From: Xiphydria camelus
Lineage: Eukaryota; Arthropoda; Insecta; Hymenoptera; Xiphydriidae
Direction: 5' to 3'
Length of the DNA: 64,000 nt
Assembly: GCA_963678675.1 (NCBI GenBank)
Contig: OY783191.1
Location: 14,255,894-14,319,893 of the forward strand
The notes beneath the pieces are model-generated. The model did not search any database. It was not told where the DNA came from and saw only the letters and a program-made list of their open reading frames with translations. Position 1 is the first letter of the stretch, and every line of letters starts with the position of its first letter. Positions 53,480 to 62,329 of this stretch are shown in pieces. The position numbers and the translations under genes were made by a program.

Positions 53480-54799
53480 CTTGGCAACGTTGTAGGATGT
53501 ACTAACAGTTGAATAAATATGGATTAGATGACACTAAATTTTCAGAATATATTGGTTTACTTCTTATGACATGCTTTTAGCGCGTAGTTTTGAATACTTT
53601 CTTATTTCGTATCACACGATGCACGTATAAATATATTTCTATTAGTGTCCTTTGGATACTTATAATATTTGTTTATCCGTCCAACCGTCCATGAACAACT
53701 TATTTTAAAAACATTCACATTTTAATAATGTAATCAAACTTTCTTTATAATTTCCTGCTATTATATTTTTGTCAAAAGGATTTTATACATTTTATTTGAA
53801 ATTCTGTAAAAATAGGTGGTGACTTGGTTGCTTTATACACTATAGAATTTGATCCTGATTAGATAATTTTTTAAGATGTTATCTGCAAAAGTTCAAAATT
53901 TTTATGCGATAACTTTTAAGCAGATAGAGCTATTTGCATACAACTCAGCCTTATTTACGTAGTTTGGATATACAATGGAGTTTGAACATTTTTCAAATTG
54001 CGCGAAATTAATTACAGTTAAATGTCCAAAGTATACGACATTTATTAATATAGAATATCTGTCTTAGAATTAATAAGCGACGCACACCAAATACACAATA
54101 TGTATATGTATACATATAAGCACTCAGAAAAGAAGACAAGACGCAAAACGCTGAATTTTCTTTGTATATGAATGTAAGAAACTGGAATAATAGCATATGT
54201 ATATATAATGATATAAACATTCAAATTTCTATAGTAAGGGAAAGTTATAATTTTGTATTGCCTCCTCCAACCTTATAATATATATTATCGATGTGTGTTA
54301 CATGAAGAATTGAATTGTATGAAAAACTATTCATTTTTCAATTACAATGTATTATGTGATTCATAAAAAATAACAGACTTAGTTTAAGTAAGAATAGCGA
54401 ATGAGTCCTAATGAATATTATCTCTATCTTATAATTAATACACCTTATTATGAAATCAATAGTCACGTAATACTAATCCTTTATTGCACTCCACGACAAC
54501 GTTACATTAATGAATATTTTTATCCCCATATAAAAACTACAATCTCTTCGTACCAAATGAAATATTCCTTATATTACTTATTCCTACTTTATTCAGTTAA
54601 GCGTACAAATACTGCGGACGATGTTACCGCGGAGAAGCCGACTTTCGCCAAGAGCATGTGTTTGGGATTTTCATCATAAAACAATAAACCATTCCAAGTT
54701 TTGGGTTTCGAGGAGGAAGTTTTCAGAGCCCATTTCTCCGGAAATTCTGCAAATAAGTGCAATCGAATTCTGTGACCCGTGGTAGAAACATCATAGAAA
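53480..54799. other. AT-rich intergenic, probable 5' region of the Myb/SANT-like gene
   Basis: No conserved coding frame is seen. The 54401-54679 plus frame and the 54589-54924 minus frame show no domain, and the latter is antisense to exon 1 of the next gene. Promoter elements cannot be assigned with confidence. Confidence 0.35.
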
Positions 54800-55926
54800 A
54801 TGAATGAAGCTAGTGAAAGAAAGAAGCGAACCGCAAATGTGACGGAGGAGCAGCGGAATTTGTTGGTCGAATTCATGGCAAAGCATCCGCAATTAGTGAG
54901 CGGAAATTTTTCCCAAGAGTTCACTTATAAAGACGCATCAGCTTTATGGGAAACCGTGGCTAACATTTTGAATGCGTGTAATGGTGCCAAGCGGGACTGG
55001 AAGAGTTGGAGAAAAGTAAGTATATATTCAGTTTCTGAAGTCAGTTTCTATGCATTAAATGTTAATTTTATTTGACATATGATTGCTGACGAAAGTGTAC
55101 ATACACAGTTGAAAGTTTTTGATTAACTAAACATAAAAACTGTTATCTGCATTCGTTTTTTCTATAATAAAAGTATGCAAATTTGAAAGTACATGTTTTA
55201 CATTTTTACGCTTAGACCTGGCAGGATCTGCGGTCCCGCACAAAATCAAAAGGTGCTACCATCAAACGGCACTGCCGCCAAACTGGTGGGGGACCCGCCT
55301 GCACCACGACATTAAATGCGTCGGAGGAAAGAGTCATCCAATTATTAAGCCCAACAGCTATAAGTGGGATCAGTGGTGTGCGCGAGTCCACCATGGGTGA
55401 TTTATTCAACGATGAAGATGAGGTATCGTCTACATATTTTACACATTGTGCAATTTTTATGACATTGTTTAAATATGACTCTGAGTTACTTACATAATGT
55501 TAAAAATCATTGACACAGGAACCACCCACGAGTGAGATCGTGGAATTCCTTGAAACAGACGATCTGATGACGTTATACAGAAGTGGGGAAGAGTCAGCGC
55601 AGCTGGAAAGCTTCGAAGTAGAGGAGCCTCAGCAGGACTCAGCGCAGTTGGAGAGCGCTCACGCAGAAGAATCGCAGCAGGAAGCAGAAGCGAGTTTATC
55701 TACGGAAAATAGACATTTACAATCTAGCCAACCAAAGAAGAGACAAACGGCGCAGGAGCGCCTAAACAGAACGGCTCACGCAGCGGATTGTCTCTCCGCC
55801 ACAGCCGAGTGTACATATCAACTGCGTAAGAATCATTATGAAATAATGCAAGACCTGAAAAGGCAAAAAGTAGCATTATTAGAAAGATTTGTCACGGCTG
55901 TAGAAACCTTAGTTTCAAGGCAGTAG
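54800..55926 (+). CDS. Myb/SANT-like (zeste-type) DNA-binding protein, three exons
   Basis: Exon 1 (54800-55015, 72 codons) encodes ERKKRTANVTEEQRNLLVEF then MAKHPQLVSGNFSQEFTYKD and ends WKSWRK at GTAAGT. Exon 2 (55216-55422) resumes TWQDLRSRTKSKGATIKRH after TTAG. Exon 3 (55519-55926) starts after ACACAG and ends VETLVSRQ-stop. All joins are phase 0, giving 276 residues. The first 90 residues match the Myb/SANT-like domain of insect regulatory-protein-zeste homologues. The middle is acidic and Q-rich with a repeated SAQLES phrase. The C-terminal 35 residues look like a coiled coil (YEIMQDLKRQKVALLERF). This gene class is expanded in ants and partly transposon-derived; whether this copy is host-functional is open. 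Confidence 0.7.
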
Positions 55927-55975
55927 ATTCGAAGTACGAATTTGGAATAAAATAGAGTTACAATTATAATTATAT

Positions 55976-56010
55976 ATTCATTCATTCATTCATTCATTCA
56001 TTCATTTTCT
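55976..56010. repeat. (ATTC)n microsatellite
   Basis: About eight ATTC units directly downstream of the Myb/SANT-like gene and about 30 bases before the LTR of the following gypsy element. Confidence 0.8.
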
Positions 56011-56041
56011 CCGTGAAATTCCACTACGTTTCCTGTAAAAA

Positions 56042-56186
56042 TGTCAAAGTATCTTGTTATACCTGTAAAATGCACGCTCGGCACAATCTTTATTCTCTTC
56101 CTCTGTACAATCGTCCTACTCTACCCGCTCCGCCATCTTAGCTCTCTCTCCCCAGTGCTGCCCCGCTCGGCCACTCATACACTACA
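56042..56186 (-). repeat. Short 3' LTR of the Mag-like element
   Basis: On the minus strand it begins TGTAGTGTATGAG right after the polypurine tract and ends ACTTTGACA, 145 bp. An AATAAAG signal lies at about 56088-56094. Its length suits the Mag lineage, whose LTRs are short (family knowledge). No second copy is found in the window. Confidence 0.55.
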
Positions 56187-56214
56187 TCCGTCTTCTCTTA
56201 ACAATTTGAATTGC

Positions 56215-59200
56215 TTACTTGCTATTTTCCTTAGGCATAATGAAATCCTTAAAGCGCTCTGGAACCCTTCGCTCTCGGTTACTTCGTCTAGGCTCAGCAT
56301 TAACGCTAGGACGTAAAGGGCTGTTAATACTAATTGGTTGATTTGGGCTTTCCTCCCCAGCTGTCTTTTCGGTTGTGTTTAAACTCCTATCCTGGTCTGT
56401 TTGATCGTCAACAAACTTCTTTACTTGGCTAACATTTCTCTTGTACGACGCACCCTGTGGTGATGTGATAGTGACTGTGTTGTTGTGTCTATCCGTTACA
56501 TTAAATGTAGTCGGATTATATTCCGTGCTTAACTTATCTTGTCTCGTTTGTCTGACTAGTACAGCGTCTCCCGGGCTTACGTCTGATTCTTTGGCTTTGT
56601 TTTTGGAATCGAAATAATCTTTGCCCTTTAATTTATGCCACGCATCTCTTTCTCGAACCTCTTCGTCTAACTCAAACTGTGTGGATATCACTGGCAATTT
56701 ACATTTAATGTTCCTATTGAATAACAGCTCTGAAGGAGTTTTACCCGTCACTGAGTGTGGCGTCGATCGATACATTAACAGATAATCGTACAGTTCTACC
56801 TTCCAGTCTTTCTTTTCTGAGTGGGCAATTTTTAGGCGTTTCAATATACTTCTGTTTTGCCGCTCAACTTCCCCATTGCCTTGAGGCCAGAATGGTGTTG
56901 AATGCGCTATTTTAAATCCTTTTATTTCCGCATAGTTTGCTAATTCCTTACTGTTAAACGGTGGTCCATTATCGCATACAATTATGTTTGGATATCCGAA
57001 TCGTGCAAAAATTACATCCAATCTCGCAATTACTTGGGACGCAGTCGTGGTTCTCATAATTTCGACCTCATAGAATCTCGAATAATAATCGACTAGAACT
57101 AGGATTTCATCGCCCGATGGCATAGGACCTAGCAAGTCCATAGCTAGACTTTCCCAACGGCCTTGAGGTAAGCAGTTACGTGATATCGGGTTTACTAAGA
57201 CTGATTTCTGTACTAATTGGCAGCCTTTACATGTTTTGACATAGTTTTCCGCGTCTTTATCAATAACGTCCCACCAAACTTTGGATCTTAACCTCGCTTT
57301 CATTGCAACTATTCCTGGGTGGCCTTCGTGTGCTAGACTTAAAACTCTACTTTGAAGGCTCTTTGGTATTACAATTCTAGTCCCTCTCAAAACTATATCA
57401 CCATAAATGCAAAGTTCATCTTTTAATATCCTGAATTTCGAACTCGTTAAGGTCGACCAGTTATCCGACTTCAATGCTCTCCTTACTCCTATTAATACTG
57501 GGTCTTTCGAGGATTCTCCTTCTATTATTTCCCGACTTAGAGCTCGAGGAATTCCTTCCGTTATTACCGCGTTGATATGATGTTCAACCATTACGGAATC
57601 ATTGGCAGACTTTCCTTCCTTTTCCAATAATCTCGACAATGGGTCCGCAATGTTTGATGTCCCTTTTTCGTACTTAACTTTATAATTATAATCTTGTAGT
57701 CTCAGAACCCATCGTTCAATTCGTGCGCACGGTTTTGATCTGGTGCCAAAGATACATTCTAACGCTTTGTGATCGGTCACTAATTCGAATTCTCTACCGT
57801 AAATCCAATAATGAAATCTTTCACATGCCCAAACCAAGGCCAGTGCTTCTTTTTCTGTTTGTGAATATCTACGTTCACAGTCTGATAGGCCGTGATTGCC
57901 ATAGCAGATAATTCTCCAACCCGTAGGTCCCAGCTGTGTCAAAACTGCTCCCAGGCCTACTGGGCTTGCATCTGCTATTACTCTGGTTTTCGCGTCTTTG
58001 TTGAATATTCCGAGTGTCTCAGCGGACGCTAGTCTCTTTTTTAATTCCTTAAAAGCTAATTCTTGTTCTTCCCCCCACATGAATTTTGTTGACTTGCGCG
58101 TTAATCGTCTTAGGGGTTCGCTTATTGTCGCTAGTTCCGGTATAAAATGCCCGTTGAAATTTACAAGGCCTAGAAAACTTCGAACTTCCTCCGCTGAGTT
58201 AGGTAGTCTAAAATTCTTTACTGCTTCTACTTTTGACTCTGTTGGCCGAACTCCCTCTCCTGACAGTTTGAATCCCAAAAAGGTTACTTCTTTTTGTTGG
58301 AAACGGCATTTCTCTTTGTTTAAAGTCATTCCATTTTCCTCTAATCTCTGTAAGACTGCTTCTAGTCGTTCTGCGTGTTGAGCTTCTGTCTCTCCGAAAA
58401 CTAAAAAATCGTCAAAAAAATTTATTACTCCTTTTAAACCTTTCAATAGTTCGACCATTAGCTGCTGAAATTTCTCCGGCGCGCTATTAACCCCGAAAAA
58501 CAATCTTTTAAATCTGAATGTACCGAAGCAGGTGCCAAATGTCGTAATCGATCGAGAAGGTTCCTCCAGTTCTATCTGATAATACGCATTATTTGCATCC
58601 AGCGTGCTGAATAGTGTGGCCCCTCTGACTTTAATTATCAACTCTTCCCATACCGGAAGTGGATATCTCTCCCTAATTATTGCTTTATTCGCCACTCTCA
58701 TGTCGACACAAACTCTCAGACTTCCGTTTTTTTTTTCTATCGGTACTACTGGTGAAACCCACGGAGTTGGACCTTCTACTTCTTCAACAATATCTAATTG
58801 AATTAAATCCTTGACTGCCTTTTTTAGTTTTTCTTGTAATGAGAGAGGTGTTCTCCTCAATGGTTGCGCAACTGGTGGGTGGTTTGGGTCTATGTTTAAT
58901 TTCAGTTTAACGTTTTTCAATTTCCCAATTCCACTGAATAATTCCTTTCTTGACTCTACGCTCTTTAAATTATTAATTTGTAAGTCACGCCCAATCTTCA
59001 ATACTCCCAGATCGAAAGCTGTTTCGTAACCCAATAATGGTTTTCCTTTTCCAGCTAGTACTAAAAATTTTGCCCTAACTTCTTTCTTGCCGATGGTTAC
59101 TTTACAAGAAAACTCTCCGAGTAATTTTAATTGCTCCTTTTGTCCGTACGCGAATACTTTTTTCCTAGATCCTTTGGTTGACTCACAGACTATTTTTTTC

Positions 59201-60039
59201 CTTTTGCACTCTTTCCACGTTTCCTCGTCGACAATGTTGCATGACGCGCCTGAATCAACTACAAACCTGACTGGCACTTTACCTACTATTGCTGTTACAA
59301 GCCTTTCATCCCTTATTGCATCTACTGATATTCCAAACGCGTATTGGTCCTCTTCTTCCGCGTCGTCGACTTCTCTCACCGTGCTGTGTTGTCTCCGCTG
59401 CAATCTGCTGGGCTGTCGCTCTGCTTCTCTCTTTGACCCATGACCCTCACGACTGCTTCCGGTTTCTTCTGTGTATCTTGTTTTGCACATTTTTGCAAAA
59501 TGGCCCGTCTTATTGCACTTGTTACAGGTTTTCCCTTTTGCTGGACACTTTTCATCTGACTGCAAATGCCCCTTGAATCCGCACCGATGGCATTGGATCT
59601 CTTCTTTATTTTTATTGTTCTGCAGACCGTTTCTTGTTGAAATTTTGGCCACTGTTTCTCCTTCCATCTGCTTGACTTGCGCAGATGTTGCTTCAATCGC
59701 TCTTGCGATTTTCATGATGTCTTCCAACGTTGCTGCTTCTATTTCGAGGGCACGTTTCCTTATTTTCGATTGATGACACTTCTCGATTATTTGGTCTCTA
59801 ATTTCTGTGTCGTCTGATGCAAACGAACAATATTTGGCCTGTTGTCTTAGCCGTGTCACATATTGTCCCATCGATTCCGTCGGTGTTTGAGCCATCGAGC
59901 GAAACACGTGTCTCTCGAAGGTTATGTTCAGTCTAGGTTTGAAATAATTTGTCAACGCCGTTTTCGTTTTCTCATACGCATCTTCACCCTCCTCCCCTAA
60001 TAACACCGATCTGCTAGAAACATCTTTTTTAAGTACCAT
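56215..60039 (-). CDS. Gag-pol polyprotein of the Mag-like gypsy element, open frame
   Basis: 1274 codons without a stop. Residues 15-135 are the C-terminal part of gag (YFKPRLNITFERHVF). Two CCHC knuckles follow at 150-185 (CHRCGFKGHLQSDEKC, CNKCNKTGHFAKMC). The protease site VVDSGAS is at 260-266. The reverse transcriptase spans about 400-600 with FFDDFLVFG at 541-549. RNase H begins at D690 (VIADAS), with E731 and D756. The integrase HHCC finger is H904, H907, C937 and C940, with catalytic D968, D1023 and E1059 (D-35-E spacing). About 70-80 residues of gag expected at the N terminus are missing. Pol is structurally intact, suggesting young age. The protein would act in reverse transcription and integration of the element. 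Confidence 0.85.
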   Translation of the reverse strand: MVLKKDVSSRSVLLGEEGEDAYEKTKTALTNYFKPRLNITFERHVFRSMAQTPTESMGQYVTRLRQQAKYCSFASDDTEIRDQIIEKCHQSKIRKRALEIEAATLEDIMKIARAIEATSAQVKQMEGETVAKISTRNGLQNNKNKEEIQCHRCGFKGHLQSDEKCPAKGKTCNKCNKTGHFAKMCKTRYTEETGSSREGHGSKREAERQPSRLQRRQHSTVREVDDAEEEDQYAFGISVDAIRDERLVTAIVGKVPVRFVVDSGASCNIVDEETWKECKRKKIVCESTKGSRKKVFAYGQKEQLKLLGEFSCKVTIGKKEVRAKFLVLAGKGKPLLGYETAFDLGVLKIGRDLQINNLKSVESRKELFSGIGKLKNVKLKLNIDPNHPPVAQPLRRTPLSLQEKLKKAVKDLIQLDIVEEVEGPTPWVSPVVPIEKKNGSLRVCVDMRVANKAIIRERYPLPVWEELIIKVRGATLFSTLDANNAYYQIELEEPSRSITTFGTCFGTFRFKRLFFGVNSAPEKFQQLMVELLKGLKGVINFFDDFLVFGETEAQHAERLEAVLQRLEENGMTLNKEKCRFQQKEVTFLGFKLSGEGVRPTESKVEAVKNFRLPNSAEEVRSFLGLVNFNGHFIPELATISEPLRRLTRKSTKFMWGEEQELAFKELKKRLASAETLGIFNKDAKTRVIADASPVGLGAVLTQLGPTGWRIICYGNHGLSDCERRYSQTEKEALALVWACERFHYWIYGREFELVTDHKALECIFGTRSKPCARIERWVLRLQDYNYKVKYEKGTSNIADPLSRLLEKEGKSANDSVMVEHHINAVITEGIPRALSREIIEGESSKDPVLIGVRRALKSDNWSTLTSSKFRILKDELCIYGDIVLRGTRIVIPKSLQSRVLSLAHEGHPGIVAMKARLRSKVWWDVIDKDAENYVKTCKGCQLVQKSVLVNPISRNCLPQGRWESLAMDLLGPMPSGDEILVLVDYYSRFYEVEIMRTTTASQVIARLDVIFARFGYPNIIVCDNGPPFNSKELANYAEIKGFKIAHSTPFWPQGNGEVERQNRSILKRLKIAHSEKKDWKVELYDYLLMYRSTPHSVTGKTPSELLFNRNIKCKLPVISTQFELDEEVRERDAWHKLKGKDYFDSKNKAKESDVSPGDAVLVRQTRQDKLSTEYNPTTFNVTDRHNNTVTITSPQGASYKRNVSQVKKFVDDQTDQDRSLNTTEKTAGEESPNQPISINSPLRPSVNAEPRRSNRERRVPERFKDFIMPKENSK

Positions 60040-60442
60040 TTAGGTTCTTATGTTTCAGACATGAATGGTACATCGCTGCGATGTTTGTAATGAAACATCT
60101 CTAGAATGATTATCCCAAAATGTTCTAGACACATCCGTTTAAAAATATCTACATATAGACTCTTTTTAATACTTCCATGTAAAATGGCTAAAATTATTTC
60201 AAAACTACCATTTTGGGTAGTTTCTAAAAACGTTTTAATAGAATATAAAACGCAAAGGAATATTTATTATTTACTTGTGGTGTTAGAACAATAACAGCAA
60301 AACTTATTTTTTCATTTGACTTAAAATACTTACGTATATAAATCATTGACTATATATAAGTCAATGATATAAATAAAATCAACTCCTCCAAGGGTAAATC
60401 TTTAAATTTTCAAAAATGCCGCATAAGCGGCAGGCGTATATA
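60040..60442. other. Spacer between two gypsy elements, no gene
   Basis: AT-rich DNA. A small palindrome (atcattgactatatataagtcaatgat, about 60341-60368) and the inverse pair gaaactacccaaaatgg/ccattttgggtagtttc near 60200-60230 are the only structures seen. It separates the 5' broken end of the Mag-like element from the LTR of the next. Confidence 0.4.
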
Positions 60443-60760
60443 TGTGGGGGCTCAGCCGTCCCGTCGCGTCGATCGCCGGAAGCAGCGGCTAGTTCCAAGG
60501 ACTGACCTCGTCTCCCCCCGCGCTTCCGCTCTCTCTTGGAGCGCTCCGTTAGCTGCGCGCGCAGCCGCTTCGCGTGCGCCGTTAGCGTGGCGTGCCGCTC
60601 GACCGCCTCGAGCACGCCACGCGTGTTAGCCTTAGGCCATTCTGTTCCGGACGCTAGCGTAGTGCAGTTCTGTGCGCGAATAAAGGTTCATTCGCAGGGA
60701 GTTTTCGGTGCTTTCTTTTTCCTTTCCTCTCCAGGCGTGGGACCCCTTTCAGTTCCCACA
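60443..60760 (+). repeat. 5' LTR of the CsRn1-type element
   Basis: The 318-bp segment starts TGTGGGGGCTCAG and ends TTCCCACA (TG...CA). AATAAA is at 60679-60684. The preceding bases gtata are a possible target duplication, but the partner lies beyond the window. The exact 5' border is chosen from the TG and the composition change. Confidence 0.65.
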
Positions 60761-60761
60761 G

Positions 60762-60774
60762 TGGTGACCCCGAC
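60762..60774 (+). other. Primer binding site, tRNA-Trp type
   Basis: TGGTGACCCCGAC begins two bases after the LTR and complements the 3' end of animal tRNA-Trp (CCA plus the acceptor strand). The tRNA sequence is from memory; 13 bases match, then the match stops. This primer is characteristic of CsRn1-clade elements. Confidence 0.75.
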
Positions 60775-61360
60775 TGAGAGAAGACGCAGCTCTTCCCTCA
60801 CACTTTTTCCGAAGCGAAATTTTTCCCTTTTTCCTTCTCCACGTGCTCCCCGGCCATTCTCGGCGAAGCCCCGCCGCACCGCTAGTAGCCGACGCGTAGC
60901 CGCCCTCAGTGCATTTTCCGCTCCTTCTCGTCGTCGCGAGTGTCGATCGCGCCAGTACAGCCCCTCCGTGCGGGATCCTCGTCTCCACGCATTTCCGCCC
61001 GCCTTTGTGTGGCCCCACGTGCCGCGGCTATTCTTCCCGCGCGCCACGTGGTCAGCGATCGCGCCATCTGCAGCCGCCGGGACCCACGCGCGCGCGCCTT
61101 TCCTCTCGCGCCCCCCCTTTCTTTTGTGACTTTCGCGCACTTCGCGAGTGACTCTTTCCCGCGCCATTCTCGCGAGTGTCTCTTCCCCGCGAGTGTCCGC
61201 CTTCCCGCCCTCACGGGCGACTCTATTTCGCCAGCGCGAGTGATTTTTGTTTCGCCCTCGCCCTCGCCCTCGCGAGCGTCCTTCGTGCCGCCGTGGTGAT
61301 CGTCCGCCACGTGCTCATCCGCGCTTCCGCGTCGGCCTCTCACTAGCGCCACCTCGCGCC

Positions 61361-62329
61361 ATGCTGCCGCGAAGCCCGCCCAGGCCGGCTCCTCCGCCCG
61401 CCATTTTAGCCGACCCGGCGGACCAGCTACCTGTACAAGCCGGCCCACTCACAACGGAGGCCTCCCGTCAGCTACCCTCCGTCGACGCCTTAGCCCGGTG
61501 TGACATCCCGGCCTTCGGGACTTTCGACCCGGGCCTGTGGTTCGCGCAGGTCGAGCTCGCCTTCTCAGCCAACCGCGTCACCGCGGACTCCTCCCGTTTT
61601 GCGCAAGTCGCCGTCAACCTTCCACCGGACGTGGCACAAGAGGTGTCGGACATCATCCGCTCGCCCCCGCCGGCGGACCGCTACGAGACGCTGAAAAGAG
61701 CCATCCTCCAGCGGCTCTCCCCATCGTCGGACCGCCGCCTCCACCAACTCCTCAACGAGGTGCATCTGGGGGACCGCACACCCTCACAGCTGCTCCGCCA
61801 CATGCGGTCGCTCGCCGGTGCCTCCATGAGCGAGGACGCCCTGCGGATCAAGTGGCTCGACCTCCTGCCTCCGTACGCAGCCCGCATGTGCCGCGTTCTC
61901 CCTGCCGCTTCCCTCGACGAGCTGGCCAGGCTTGCGGACGAACTCATGGTGGGCTCTCCTGCGGTCGCCGCCGCCCAGCACCCGCGGGCCGCAGACGCGT
62001 CTCCCGCCAGGCCCTCCGCGCGCTCTCCCTCGCCCGCTCGTCGCTCAGCTGACTCGTTCTTACTTCAGTCGACGCTCTCCCAGCTGCTCGCTCAGCAGCA
62101 GCAGATTATCCAGCTCATGCAGGCCCAGGCGTCCTCCCACTCCGAAGACCGACCGCCCCGACGCTCCAGAAGCCGCTCACGTAGCCGCGGCCCCCCCCGC
62201 ATCGGATCGCAGCCATGGAACCCGGCCGCTCCCGATACCACCCTCTGCTGGTACCACGAGAGATTCGCCGGCAACGCAATACGGTGCCTTCAGCCGTGCT
62301 CTTTCAACAGGCTACAGGGAAACCAGTAA
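61361..62329 (+). CDS. Gag of the CsRn1-type element
   Basis: The start at ATG 61361 (gcc-ATG-ctg, MLPRSPPRPAPPP) is preferred over the in-frame ATG at 61247, since the extra 38 residues are low-complexity Arg/Pro. The core includes FDPGLWFAQVELAF, PPPADRYETLKRAILQRL, then DRTPSQLLRHMRSL, the usual capsid-like block of this clade. An Arg/Ser-rich segment (about 62150-62200) precedes the terminal CHCC knuckle, CWYHERFAGNAIRCLQPC at 62246-62299. The frame ends TAA at 62327-62329, ten bases after the slippery site begins. About 322 residues. It would form the intracellular particle. Confidence 0.8.
   Translation: MLPRSPPRPAPPPAILADPADQLPVQAGPLTTEASRQLPSVDALARCDIPAFGTFDPGLWFAQVELAFSANRVTADSSRFAQVAVNLPPDVAQEVSDIIRSPPPADRYETLKRAILQRLSPSSDRRLHQLLNEVHLGDRTPSQLLRHMRSLAGASMSEDALRIKWLDLLPPYAARMCRVLPAASLDELARLADELMVGSPAVAAAQHPRAADASPARPSARSPSPARRSADSFLLQSTLSQLLAQQQQIIQLMQAQASSHSEDRPPRRSRSRSRSRGPPRIGSQPWNPAAPDTTLCWYHERFAGNAIRCLQPCSFNRLQGNQ
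62317..62323 (+). promoter_or_regulatory. -1 ribosomal frameshift site GGGAAAC
   Basis: In the gag phase the codons read cag-GGA-AAC-cag-taa, so the heptamer is G GGA AAC, the canonical X XXY YYZ form. A one-base backward slip moves from the gag phase to the phase that is open through protease and reverse transcriptase. The gag stop lies one codon downstream. GC-rich sequence after it (from about 62330) could form the usual stimulatory structure, which was not folded here. Confidence 0.75.

Larger units (their letters stand above)
56042..60039 (-). mobile_element. Mag/K02A2.6-like Ty3/gypsy element lacking its 5' end
   Basis: The minus-strand gag-pol frame is followed by a purine-rich tract (aagagaagacgga) and a short 3' LTR. 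Upstream of the ATG at 60039 there is an in-frame TAA and then AT-rich DNA with no LTR, primer site or gag start. LTR elements are not normally 5'-truncated, so a deletion, a recombination or a chimeric insertion is likely. Confidence 0.75.

Noticed and set aside
57723..59773. Plus-strand frames of 62-127 codons
   Set aside because: They are antisense shadows of the intact gypsy polyprotein.
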